Shown one piece after another: positions 44,250-55,444 of a DNA stretch of 64,000 nt (positions are counted from its first letter, which is position 1; each line of letters starts with the position of its first letter). Both the position numbers and the translations under genes were made by a program. Where the stretch lies: assembly GCA_026826555.1 (NCBI GenBank), contig JAKSZT010054307.1, positions 812,140 to 876,139 on the forward strand. The letters are read 5' to 3'. The stretch comes from Tolypeutes matacus (Eukaryota > Chordata > Mammalia > Cingulata > Chlamyphoridae). Under the pieces are notes generated by a model, which was not told the DNA's origin, searched no databases, and saw nothing but the letters and a program-made list of their open reading frames with translations.

Positions 44250-45960
44250 CTAGATACAGATATTACACTTTATACAAAAATTAACTCAAAATGAACCAAG
44301 ACCTAAATGCAAAATTCAAAACTATAAGAATTCTAGAAAAAAATAAAATAGGAAATCTTTGTGATCTTGAGTTTGGTGATGAGAGTACAGATACAACACC
44401 AAAAGTATGATCCATTAAAAAAAAAATGAGTTATACTTTATTGACATTTAAAACTGTGGCCTACAGAATGAAAAAAAAAAAAAAAAAAAAGTCACAGACT
44501 AGGAGAAAAAACTTCCAAATCATATATCTGATTTGTATTCAAAATATACGTAGAACACTTAAAACTCAAGAATAAGAAAACAAACAATCCAATTAAGACA
44601 TGGGCAAAAATAACCTACAGAGTTGAATGGGAGAGAGTGTAAACTACAAGGTAAATTATAATCCATGCTTAATGGCAATGCTCCAAAATGTGTTTATCAA
44701 TTGCAACGAATTTACCACACTGATGAAAGACGCTGCTAATGTGGGAAAATGTGGGAGGTGTGGGGAGCAAGGCTTATGGGAATCCCTTATATTTTCTCTG
44801 TAACATTTATGTAATTGAAGTCTCTTCTTAAAAATAAAAAAAAAGTGAAAGAAAGTAAAAGCAAAAAACATAGACAAAAGATCTGAATAAATCCCTCACC
44901 AAAAATGATATACAAATATCAAATAAGCATATGAAAAGATGCTCAACATCATTTTTCACCGGAGAAATGCAAATTAAAAGAACGAGATACTACTATACAC
45001 CTATTAGAATGGCTAAAAATTTTTAAAAATCTGACAAGACCAATTGCTGGTAAGGATGCAAAGAAGTAGGAACTCTCATTCATTGTAGGTATAAATACAA
45101 AAAGGTACAACCACTTTGAAAACAAGTTTGGTAGTTTCATACAAAGCTAAAAATAGTCTTACCATACAATCCAACAATCATATACCTAGATATTTACCCA
45201 ACTGATTGAATACTTATGCCACACAAAAGCCTATACTCAAAGGTTTGTAGCAACATTATTCATAATCGCAAGAAATTGGAAGCAACCAAGATGTCCTTTA
45301 ATAGGTGAGTGGATAAATAAACTGTTATACATCAATACAATGAAATATTACACCTTAATAAAAATTAGTGAGCTATCAAGCTATTCAAAGACTTGGGTGA
45401 ATCTTAAAAACATATTGTTAACTGAAAGAAGTCATTCTGATGAGGCTATATACTATATGGTCCTATTTATATGACATTATAAAAAAGGTAAAACTATGGA
45501 GACTGAAATCAGATCAGTAATTTCCAGAGGTTTGAGAGATGGGAGGATTGAATATATGAAGCACAGAAGACTTTTTAGGGCAGTGAAACTATTCTTTAAT
45601 ATACTATAATGGTGGGTATGTGGCACTATGCACTGTTTGAAACCCAGGGAACTTTACAGAAGAGTGAACCTTAATGTAGACATATTGCAAATTCACTCAG
45701 GAAATTGGTATCTTAGGATGGAATATAGACTAAGACAAAAAAATCTAGCTGAATTACAAATGCATGAAACAAACTCAGTGAAGAGGATAAGAGGGGGTAG
45801 TACTGACCTAAGTAACTTTGGAAATGAGTGGAGTCTGTAAGGCTAAAGGCAGGTGGAACTACACATAATTAGCACAGTCCTCTAGTTTATAAAATTCCTT
45901 CCCACTGGAGTTTGAGCTAACAATTCTGAAACCTCTATTACAGTATGATGGAATTGAACA
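40180..45960 (+). mobile_element. Near full-length L1M relic
   Basis: An old L1 in sense orientation, almost from end to end. 40200-41110 matches an L1M 5' region ('gcatccagagagtcacagat', 'gaagagtgtctgtatacttc', 'ttcctcatggctctggcagg', 'gcaacacaggcccactaaaa'). 41110-41290 is the beginning of ORF1, most of which is deleted. 41290-41700 is inter-ORF sequence. ORF2 follows: endonuclease region at 41720-42530 ('ggagacttcaacatccttct', 'acattcttcccaaattcaca'), reverse transcriptase at 42840-43760 ('cagctgacatcacacttcat'), and the C-terminal part to about 45400. The 3' untranslated part ends near 45960. All frames contain many stops and indels, so nothing is encoded. Several A runs inside are expanded, and a younger L1 tail sits at 44610-44867. 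Confidence 0.82.
44610..44867 (+). mobile_element. Young L1 tail nested in L1M ORF2
   Basis: Same family as 59129-60477 ('gtgggaaaatgtgggaggtg', 'tgggaatcccttatattttc') with an A-rich end. The host ORF2 phrase is duplicated around it: acatgggcaaaa (44598-44609) and acatagacaaaa (44868-44879), a 12-base target-site duplication with two differences. Confidence 0.75.
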
Positions 45961-47702
45961 ATTTAATAATGAAAGCAAAATCCACCTTGATCAAGATGGC
46001 AGAGTGAGACTCTTCAGGGTTTCCACAGAAGTTTTGTATGACCAGCAAGATCTGGCAGAAACACCTTTCTCAAAGCTCTAGAAAACAGTTAAAGGACTAT
46101 AGTAACAAGGTGGGTGCCAAATCAAGAAAATAGCTATTAAAAGTAGTAGGATCATACCTTTCATACCCTGACTGGCCCCTCCCCCATCCCTCATTAGCTT
46201 GATTCTGAGCCAGCCCGTGTTTCTAGTATGGATTCCTGATCCCAGTTCCAGGGGGAATAAAATAACTCTAATACACATATTGGAGAATGTATGTCTGGTC
46301 CAATTTGTCTGATGCTGACCTGGAGGACTCACCATCTCAGAGCTCACCCTGTGTGTAGAAGGCAATTCACAAAGCTTTCCTACAGAACACTGTAAGAGAG
46401 CATTCAAGTGGCTTCCTAGGGAAGGGATTGCTGGCAGTCCAACATATAGTGCAGTGCCTAGAGTCATGAGGAAACTGTTTCTTAAGGACAAGGGGGCATA
46501 CATATCTGGTAAATAAGGGAATTCCTAGGACCACATGCATATGCCCAAGAAAAGACACATATGAAGAAAGGATTAGGGTAGCTCCTATGTTTTAGCCTTG
46601 TGCTAATCTCTAAATTCATTGTACGAATAAGCTCTAGAGGCAAGTGCTTACACAGGTCACTCTGCAAAGACTGAAAAGATGTTTTCTTTTTTCCTTTTTT
46701 GTTTTTGTTTTTGTTAGTGCCTGGCATTCAAGGAAAGCTTTGTCATAACACTAGCTGGATACAAGCTTAAGGAACAGATGCCTCAGAGTCTAAGTTCCAG
46801 TTATAACATACTAAAATATCAAAATGTACAGGTTTCAGTAAAAGATTACAAAAAAATACAAAGAAACAGGAAGTGATGTCCCTGTTTGTGAAGGCCCCAG
46901 ACAATGGAGAAAATTGAAACATTAAAAACCATCAATGAGGAGGACCAGACCTGGGACATACTAGAAAAAGACTTTTAAAAAATTGTCCTAAATATACTTA
47001 AAGAACTAAAGGAAAACACGGAGAAAGAACTAAAGAAAATCAGGAAAGCAATAGATGAACAAAAAGATAATATAAATAGAAAGATGAAAATTATTTAAAG
47101 GAACCAAAGAAAGCTAGCTGAAGACCACAGTAACAGAAACAAAAAGTTCCCTTGAAGGGTTCAAGAGCAGATTGGAGCTGGCAGAAGAAAGAATCAGTGA
47201 ACTTGAAGATAAGATAATTGAAATCATTCAGTGAGAGATGCAGAAAAAAGAAAGACTGAAGAAAAACAAACAGATCTGAGGAATCTGTGAGACACCATCA
47301 AGCATGCCAGTATATGCATTATGAGAATCCCAGAAGGAGAAAAAAGCAATAAAGCAGCAGAGAGAATATTGAAAAAAACAATGGCTGAAAACTTCCCAAA
47401 TTTAACAAAAGACACTTCCATGATGCTCAACGAACCCCAAACAGGACAAACCAAACAGACCCACAATGAACCATATTATAATCAAACTTTCAAATGCTAG
47501 AGATGAAGAGAGAATTCTTAAAGCTGCAATACAGAAGCAGTGTGTCACATACAAGGGAGTCTCAATAAGATTAAGTGCTGATTTCTCATCAGAAACAATG
47601 GAAACAAGTTAGTAGTGGGATGACATATTTAAAGTGCTGAAAGCAAAAATTTGCCAACCAATAATTCTATGTCCTACAAAACTTTCTTTCAAATATGAGG
47701 GA

Positions 47703-47823
47703 GGGAGCGGATGTGGCTCAAGCAGTTGAGCACCTGCTTTCCACATGGGAGGTCCTGGGTTTGGTCCCCAGTGCTTCCTAAATAAATGAATGAATGAATA
47801 ACAAGCAAACAAATGAAAAAAAA
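47703..47823 (+). mobile_element. DAS-type SINE (short monomeric form)
   Basis: tRNA-like head 'gatgtggctcaagcagttga' (A box) and 'gggtttggtcccc' (B box), then 'cagtgcttcctaaataaatg' and an A-rich tail with (aatg)n. Confidence 0.85.
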
Positions 47824-47930
47824 ACCAACTCAGGGAAGCCAATATGTCTCAGTGATTAAGCACTAGCTTCCTGCATACAAAGGCCCAGTTTCAATCGCCA
47901 GCCCTCATACCTCAAAAAAATATATATGAA
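47824..47930 (+). mobile_element. Second DAS-type SINE, diverged
   Basis: 'gggaagccaatatgtctcag' head and 'agtttcaatcgccagccctc' B-box region, with an A-rich end at 47914-47928. It lies directly after the first SINE, and the HAL1 sequence resumes after it ('gaaggaaagattaacttctc'). Confidence 0.65.
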
Positions 47931-48605
47931 GGAAAGATTAACTTCTCAGATAAATAAAAGCTGAAGAAGTTCATCACCACTAGACCAGCCATACAAGAGA
48001 CACTAAAGAGACCTCTGCAGATTGAAAAGAAAGGACACTAGAAAATAGATCAAAGCACATGAAGAAATAAGGGTCTTTGGTAAATGTCAGTATTATTGCA
48101 CTTTTGCTTGTAACTCCACTTTTTATATACTACAGGATCTAAAAGGCAAATGCATAAAATGTAATGAGAAAGCCATAGTTTAGAACTCATAATGTATAAA
48201 CATACAATTTGTGAAAAGAACTACATAAAGGTGTTGGGCAGGAGGAAAATATTTTGTGTATACTATTGATGTTAAATTGGTATCTAAACAAACAAGAGTG
48301 TTATAGATTTAGGATGTTAAATTTAAGCCCAATGGTAACTACAAAGAAAATATCAGAAAATATGCAATCTTATAAAAACATAAATTAGAGCATAGCTTGC
48401 CAGCGGTGGAGGCAGGGTGAATGGAGAGTTAATGCATAATGGGTGTAGGTTTTCTGTTTCGGGAGATGGGAAAGTTTTAGTAATGGGAAGTGATGAGGGT
48501 ACTGCAACATTGTAATTATGAATAATCCCACTGAATGGTATGCTTGGGAGTGGTTGAGATGGGAAATTTTATATTATATATTTTCCCACAATTAAAAAAA
48601 AGAAT

Positions 48606-49095
48606 GATCAAATAAAAAAAAAAGACATTTAAATGCAATACATCTTCCTGGACAGGATCTAATAATGGAGGAGAAAAGACCCAAAAGGACATTTTAGGGA
48701 CATATGAAAATTTGGAATGTAGACTATGAGCTTTATATCAATGCTGAATTTCTTGAACTTGATAACTGCATTTAAGGTACTAAATAAGTGAATATTCTTT
48801 TTCTTAGTAAATGTATATGGCAGTACTAATTATTCAAGGAATACGATGTATACAACCTAAACTCAAGTGTTCAGAAAATGGATTGAAAAATAGACAGATA
48901 GGTGGATAAATAGATATATGCATTGGTAGATTGATGGATAGATAGAATGATATAGCAAATGTGGCAAAATGGTAAAATTGGTGGATCTGGATATCTGGAG
49001 AGAGAGGGGTTTGTTGGAGTTCTCTGTATGGGCTTTGTATTATTTTTGCAACTGTACTGTAAATTTGAAATTTTTTTAAAAAGTTAAAATAAAAG
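48606..49095 (+). mobile_element. L1ME-type 3' end
   Basis: 'atgaaaatttggaatgtaga', 'atatcaatgctgaatttctt', 'gataactgcatttaaggtac', then a GATA-rich stretch (48890-48945) and 'atgatatagcaaatgtggca', 'tttgcaactgtactgtaaat' and an A/T-rich end. Typical of an old L1 3' end. Confidence 0.6.
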
Positions 49096-49309
49096 TGAAA
49101 GGCAGATGGTGGAAGATAGCTTTTCACTGATGGAATAGGAAGTTATACACCAGCAAGGGGAAAAAGCTAGAATGATCCATATGATAATGGAATATAGAGA
49201 AATCAGTATGAACTCATGTTTAGCTTAAAATACATAGGAATGCATACTTTATATACATAAACATAGATATATGCAAAGAAAGATTTGTAGATATAGAACC
49301 CATAAAAAT

Positions 49310-49570
49310 ATAGATTCAATTTTTTTGCATATAGATGTCCAGTTTTTCCAGTACCATTTGTTAAAAACATGTTTTTGTCATTGATTTGAATTTGTGCAAC
49401 TTTGCCAAAAATCAGCTATTTTTTGGTGGGCCTATTTTCAGGCTTTCTATTTTGTTCCATTGATTTATGTGTCTCTTCTTTCATAAATTGTATACAGTCT
49501 TGATTATAGTAGCTTTGTAGTAATCTTGAAGTCAGGCAGTGTGTGAGTACTCCAGCTTTCCCTTTTTCTA
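49310..49570 (-). mobile_element. L1 ORF2 fragment
   Basis: Antisense L1 ORF2: 'gttccattgatttatgtgtc', 'agtcttgattatagtagctt' and 'gtagtaatcttgaagtcagg' match the reverse complement of the ORF2 C-terminal half. Confidence 0.65.
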
Positions 49571-49639
49571 CTTCTTTTTCTCCTCCTCCTCCCCCTTCTT
49601 CACAAACACAATTAGAATACATGTATATATTTCTCTGCT

Positions 49640-50720
49640 TTGTCAATGACAGGCTAGAAGCAACGATACTCCAATAGCAACTAACACACTTTTAGCCCAG
49701 ACTTGATTCCTACTGCTATTCTACAATAAAATGAATTAAGGGTCCTTAGAGAAATGGTTGATTCTAGTTAAGGGAGGATATAAACAAGATGAGCCTGGAA
49801 TATCTTGTAGTGCCAGAAAGTAAGGGAGTGCCCAAATAAAAAACACAATAATTGGGGTATGGCAAAGTGACACAGCATCCAACTAAAAGAGCTCCCAATC
49901 ACCAAAGCTGAAACAATTTGAAAAACAAGTATATGAAGTAATATTGACTATAAACCAAAGTATAAAATAAATACCCTTGAGTCCATTCTGAGGTAAGTTA
50001 TTGAATAAATAAATGGGTGCAGTAGGACTCCAAATAACTTATACAGATAATCCACTCAAGTGGTAGAACATAACTTTTTACTCATTAAGTGTGAGCTACA
50101 TACAGTGACTTCCTTTTAAAGAGTGCAGTATGGAAAGGAAGGAAAAAGAGTAACTTTACAATGCAGAAACCTGACAAACACTACCTCGGCCAGGCAATAA
50201 AGAGAAACATCAAAAGTGATGTTTATAGTATGTACCCTTTGTATGATGTATTGAGAACAATGCTTTTTCCACTCTGATCTTCCTCTCAAAAACCTATAAC
50301 CCCAATCTAATCATGATAAAAATGATGAGATGAATCCCAATTGAGGGACAGTCTGCAAAATACCTGAGCATGACTCCTTAAAACTGTTAAGGTCATCAAA
50401 ACCAAGAAAAATCTGAGAAACTGCCATAGCCAAGGGGAGTCTAGAGATCATTATATGATGACTAAATGTTATATGGTATCCTGGATGAGATCCTGGAACA
50501 GAAATAAAGGCCATTAGGTAAAAACTAGGGGAATCTGAATAAAGTTAAAATTAACCTTAGTTAATAATAATGAACTAATATTAATTGTGACAAAAGCATT
50601 ATTCAAATGTAAGCTGATAATATAGGAAAAACTAGATATGGAGGTATATGAGAAATTTATTTACTATCTTTGTGACTTTTCTGTAAACCTAAATATATTC
50701 TAAAGTTTAAAATTGTATTA
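49640..50720 (+). mobile_element. L1ME 3' end
   Basis: Long match in order to an old L1 3' end: 'agtgacttccttttaaagag', 'acctgacaaacactacctcg', 'taaccccaatctaatcatga', 'caattgagggacagtctgca', 'ggtatcctggatgagatcct', 'aagtttaaaattgtatt'. No coding content remains. Confidence 0.75.
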
Positions 50721-50945
50721 TTTAAAAAGTCAATGTAAAGATGTCTACAAACCAAGAATGCATTAAATCTTTCTTTCCTTGTTTTTTCCAAAATATAGCT
50801 TTTCTTTTTTGATTATAAAATTTCATAATATAATTTTTTAAAGTTTCAGAAAGAATAAAAATTCAAGCAACCCATAACTCCTGCCCTCAACAATAACTAC
50901 CCTTAATATTTTCCAAATTTTATTCTCTCTCTTTCTCTAGGATAT
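50721..50945. other. Unassigned AT-rich sequence
   Basis: Contains 'agcaacccataactcctgcc', which recalls an old LINE fragment, but it is too short and diverged to name. Confidence 0.3.
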
Positions 50946-51852
50946 AAACATTACACAATAGAAATACATTGCAAGCCACATATGTACTTTTAAATTTTCC
51001 AGTTGTGTCCTTATTAAAGAGATGGAAACTAATTTTAACAATGCATTTCATTTAAACCAATATATCCAAAATATTATATCAAGAAGTAATAAATTTACAA
51101 CTATTTATGAGATATTTTACATGCACTTTGTACACTAAATATTTGAAATATGGTGTGCATTTTACACTGATAGCACATGTAAATTCAGGTACTATACTTT
51201 CATTGAAAATACTTGATCTGTATTTAGATTCAATATAATTTACAGTTGAAAAAGTAGACTTACATACCCAAATTATTTCAAAGCCATTTCAAAGCTTTCC
51301 AATAACAATCAAGTACTAAAAAATCATTTTGCTTTAATATTCATACCCGCATTGGCAAAACTTGTCCATCTTTTTGTAGAAGAATTGATTCGACTTTGAA
51401 GTAAAGGCTCTCACTCTCAAAAATACAAGTAATATAGACAAGCTCACTGTCTGGTGCTGACTCAATATTACTAAACCTCAAATTCAAAGGGGTATTGCAC
51501 AAACTGATAAGCAACTATAAATTTGTCAATATCAATAAAGCATTCTTCAATTTTCTTATAGTTTTTGCAGCCAAATTACATAACACTAGATAACCATTAA
51601 AATCTGTTCATGCCAGAAAAATTCTGTAAAATTATTATTAATTTGTATTATAAAAATGTCAATTTCAACATAAAATTTCTTAACTGTATAGCAAGATCAC
51701 AAATGAGCTATTCCTTTCCTCCAAGTATTAAATTTGGTTCATTCATATACAGTGTGATATTAGTGGGAAAAAAAAAACAAAGAAAATATAAATTGCATAG
51801 CATTTTTGTGTTGAGTTATTAAATATTGAATATTTGGCAAGCAACAATATTC

Positions 51853-52252
51853 NNNNNNNNNNNNNNNNNNNNNNNNNNNNNNNNNNNNNNNNNNNNNNNN
51901 NNNNNNNNNNNNNNNNNNNNNNNNNNNNNNNNNNNNNNNNNNNNNNNNNNNNNNNNNNNNNNNNNNNNNNNNNNNNNNNNNNNNNNNNNNNNNNNNNNNN
52001 NNNNNNNNNNNNNNNNNNNNNNNNNNNNNNNNNNNNNNNNNNNNNNNNNNNNNNNNNNNNNNNNNNNNNNNNNNNNNNNNNNNNNNNNNNNNNNNNNNNN
52101 NNNNNNNNNNNNNNNNNNNNNNNNNNNNNNNNNNNNNNNNNNNNNNNNNNNNNNNNNNNNNNNNNNNNNNNNNNNNNNNNNNNNNNNNNNNNNNNNNNNN
52201 NNNNNNNNNNNNNNNNNNNNNNNNNNNNNNNNNNNNNNNNNNNNNNNNNNNN
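51853..52252. other. Assembly gap (400 N)
   Basis: Exactly 400 unknown bases. The right edge starts inside an inverted L1 tail whose poly(T) end is therefore hidden in the gap. Open frames spanning it are meaningless. Confidence 1.
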
Positions 52253-52795
52253 GATTCCCATGTTGCCCACCTCCCACACCTCCCATCACATCCCACACAA
52301 ACATCTCCCACAGTGTGGCCCACCACCCTCAATGAACTTACACATCCTGGAGCCTTGCCACCAACCATAGATCACAGTTCACACTGTAGACCACACTCTC
52401 TCCCACTCAGTTCTGAGTGGTGTGTGCTGATTTAAAATGGCCTACATCCGTTGCCACAACAGTACTCAGGACAACCTCCAACTCCCAAAGAAGCCACTGT
52501 ATTTCAACTGCTCATCCCCTCCCTACCCCAAAAGTGTCAAGTGGCCACTGGCTCCACCTCATTGTTATAATTTCTTGCATTGCTAGAATCACCATATGTG
52601 AACAAGAGAATACCATCAAGTCCACTCTAGTCCATAGTTCTTCCCCCAATCCTGAGGGGACTGAGATGGTGATGTCCACTCCAACTCCAAGTGAGAGAGG
52701 GCTTATATCCCATGGATATGGTGGGTGGGATGATCCTGCCTGCAGATGCAGGCCCTCACCATTCCCTGGGATTGGCCACTGATTCTGATTCAGGA
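52253..52795 (-). mobile_element. 5'-truncated L1 tail
   Basis: Reverse copy of the same L1 3' end family: 'cccacctcccacacctccca', 'ccatagatcacagttcacac', 'atttcttgcattgctagaat', 'gagatggtgatgtccactcc'. It splits hAT copy 1. Its 3' terminus lies in the gap. The 121-codon plus-strand frame at 52417-52782 comes from this repeat. Confidence 0.75.
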
Positions 52796-53364
52796 AACTA
52801 ACACATATTTTCAATATGTAACATACAATAGAATAAAAAAATAAGGAAAATATCAACTTTCTTATTTTAGGATTCCAATTAAACTAGATTTTTGACCTAA
52901 CGTAGCTGGGTCACCATCCGTCATAACAGGAACTAATTTCCTCATATTTAACTGAAATTTGACAGATGTAAAAGATTTAAAAATATCTATGCCACAGTTT
53001 GATATTTTAGGCCACAAAGTAGAAACATTTTTTATTAAAGTGATTTGTCCTTTGAGAACTAAAGTATTAATTGGACTGTTTCTCATATCATGCAACTCAT
53101 CTAAAGTGAAACAACAGTACTTTCAATTTTTCAAATTTTGAACAAATTAATCTTTGATATTGTTAGAGAGTTCTTGTGTTCTGCAGGCAATTGTTTTATA
53201 GCATAATTGAAGGATTTGTAGTGTTTGTAAACTACATTTTTATTCATTTTCTCATAATTTTCTAAAAAATTCCATACAAAAATTATAATTTTTTGCTATC
53301 TTTCCATCTAAAATGGTTTTCTGTTTGTGTAAGAATCCATGACATTTTATAGTAGGGATCCTTT

Positions 53365-53465
53365 TTTTAAAAAATTAAGCTTTTTATTTTAAGAGAATTA
53401 TAAAATCAAATGTAGTTAAGAAATAATACAAAGTGATCTCATGCACCTAATGGTAACATATAGAA
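53365..53465 (-). mobile_element. L1 3' end fragment
   Basis: T-rich start, then 'aagctttttattttaagaga', 'attataaaatcaaatgtagt' and 'tgatctcatgcacctaatgg', the reverse of an L1ME-like tail. Confidence 0.5.
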
Positions 53466-53549
53466 AACTATAGCAAACAATCCGGACCCCTCTCCCTCAC
53501 TTCTAGCTTAAGAGTTGCACAGAGGCAGCACAGCACTGAGTGAGAGAGA

Positions 53550-54790
53550 GAATTTAAACAAATTATAGGAGCTGGAGATAAAATTCTGCACAAAAACAAA
53601 CAGAAAATATCAAGATTTCTGGAGAAGGAACAGAGTAAAAGAGGTTTTCGCCTTCACATGAAACAATTGCACAAAACCGGCAATCTTAAATATTGTATCA
53701 TACATCCATGACAAGAAACAGATGGGAGCATTAACAATCAAAAGTTGGTTCTTTGAAAGGATCGAAGAAGTTGACAAACCCTTAGCTGGACTGACAAATA
53801 AAAGGAGAGATGATGCAAAGAAATAAAATCAGAAATGAGAGAGGGGAACACTACTACAGACCCCAAAGAAATAAATAAGAGGATACTATGAACAACTATA
53901 TGCCAACAAATTGAATAGCCTAGATAAAATGGACAAATTCCTAGCAATTCATGAACAATCTACACTGACTCAAGAAGAAATAGAACATCTCAACAGACCA
54001 ATTACAAGTAAAGAGATTTAATCAGTCATCAAAAACCTCACAACAAAGAAAAGTCCAGGATCAGATGGCTTCACAGTTGAACTCTATCAAACATTCCAAA
54101 AGAATTAGTACTAATCTTGTTCAAACTCTTCCAAAACTTGAAAATGGAAGCAATCCAAGTGTCCATCAATTGATGAATAGATAAACAAAATGTGCTATAT
54201 ACACACAATGGAATAATATTCTGCTGTATAAAGGAATGAAGTTCTGATGCATGTGATAACATGGATGAACTTTGAATATATCACATTGAGTGAAATAAGC
54301 CAGACACAAAAGGACAAATATTGTATGATTTCACTGGTATGAAATAATTAGATTAAGCAAACTCATTGAGTCAGAATCAAGAATGTAGGTTACCAGGGAT
54401 GGGGTGGGGGTAGGGAATTGGGAATCAATGCTGAAACTGTACAGAGTTTCTATTTGGGGTAATGGAAAAGTTTTGATAATGGATTGTCGTGATGGTTAAT
54501 TAACAACCCTGAAGTATATATATATATTTGAATGTGGTTTAAAGGGGAGATTTGGGGTTGTTTATATGTTACTAGAATAAAGTTTTTAAAAAGCAAACCC
54601 ATAGGACTGTACAACACAAACAGTGAGCCCTAGGTTGAATCATGGACCATATTTAATACTATGATTATAAAAATTTTCTTTCATTTATTGCAACAAATAT
54701 ACCAGACTAATGCAATATATTAATAATAGGGTGTTATATTGAAGCTCTTCATTTTATACATGATTTATCTGTAAACTTACAAATTCTCTA
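53550..54790 (+). mobile_element. L1 with large internal deletion
   Basis: Sense ORF2 runs from about 53620 to 54140 ('aaaagttggttctttgaaag', 'aacaactatatgccaacaaa', 'agtccaggatcagatggctt', 'tcaaactcttccaaaacttg'). At about 54140 it jumps directly to the last part of ORF2 ('ggaagcaatccaagtgtcca', 'tgtgctatatacacacaatg'). A 3' untranslated part follows ('gtacagagtttctatttggg', 'ataggactgtacaacacaaa'), ending near 54790 with 'ctaataaaaacatttt'. The reverse-transcriptase core is missing. Confidence 0.75.
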
Positions 54791-54819
54791 ATAAAAACAT
54801 TTTAAATTAAATTATACAT

Positions 54820-55440
54820 ATTAGTATAGGTCTATTTCTGGACTTTTTATTCCAATTCATTGATCTATTTGTCTATTCCTTCACCAAACTATACTTCTTT
54901 GATTACTGAAGCATTTACAATAAATCCTAAATCAGATAGTGTGATTCTGTCAGCTTTATCCTTTTTTAAAAATTGCTTTGGCTATTCAAGTTCCTTTGAT
55001 TTTCATTTAAATTTTTAAAGGCATATACATATATATATATCTACCAAAAAAATCCTGCTGTGATTTTTATTGGAATCTCATTAAATCTATAGTACAAATT
55101 TGAGAGAATCAAAATATATGCTATATTGACTCTTCTAATCCATGAACAGTTTGTCTTTCCATTTATTTAAATCTTTTTGGCTTTTTTCTTCAGTTTTTGG
55201 TAGTTTTCAGTATATAGACCTTTAATATTTGTTGGACTAATACATACGTATTTTATTTTGGAGGGCTATTTTAAATTATATTATTTATTTTTCTAATTTC
55301 TGTTTTTAATATTTATTGCTAGTTTATAGAAATGTGATTGACTTTTGAAGGTTTAACCTCATATTCTGCTGCTTTGTTACAGTCATAATTTCTAGAAGTC
55401 TTTTGTAGATTCCTGGGATTTTCTACAGTAACAATCACAT
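54820..55440 (-). mobile_element. L1 ORF2 fragment
   Basis: Antisense ORF2: 'ccaattcattgatctatttg', 'ttgctttggctattcaagtt', 'gaatctcattaaatctatag', 'atatagacctttaatatttg', 'tcctgggattttctacagta'. It ends where hAT copy 2 begins. Confidence 0.75.
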
Positions 55441-55444
55441 CAAG

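Larger units (their letters stand above)
45985..48605 (+). mobile_element. HAL1 (half-L1) retroposon, near full length
   Basis: Starts 'gatcaagatggcagagtgag', the usual opening of an L1-type 5' untranslated region. The ORF1 frame begins at the ATG near 46904 (MEKIETLKTINEEDQTW) with a coiled-coil section (KELKENTEKELKKIRKAID). The RNA-binding part follows ('acaccatcaagcatgccagt', 'atggctgaaaacttcccaaa'), and ORF1 ends near 48040 with 'aaaggacactag'. The next sequence is directly 3' untranslated (48060-48600), so ORF2 is absent, which is what defines HAL1. The tail carries 'gttaatgcataatgggtgta' and an A run at about 48594. Stops break ORF1 in several places. Two SINEs are inserted at 47703-47928. 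HAL1 was non-autonomous and depended on L1 enzymes. Confidence 0.8.
50946..53350 (-). mobile_element. hAT DNA transposon relic, copy 1
   Basis: The left end (50946-51250) has a hAT-MITE-like terminus ('acacaatagaaatacattgc', 'agccacatatgtacttttaa', 'gtgcattttacactgatagc'). From 51280 to 51852 and again from 52800 to 53350 the reverse strand encodes pieces of a hAT transposase. At 53095-52862 a frame includes KLVPVMTDGDPATLGQKSSL, matching the V.TDG.PAM.G..SG motif of GTF2IRD2/ZBED-type hAT proteins. Between these pieces lie a 400-base assembly gap and an L1 insertion. Stops break all frames. It aligns over its length with copy 2 (55445-57010). Confidence 0.7.

Noticed and set aside
46078..46503. 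141-codon minus-strand open frame
   Set aside because: Falls in the 5' untranslated region of the HAL1 element on the opposite strand, with no protein motif.
51743..52370. Long open frames of 160-200 codons on both strands
   Set aside because: They exist only because the 400 unknown bases contain no stop codons.
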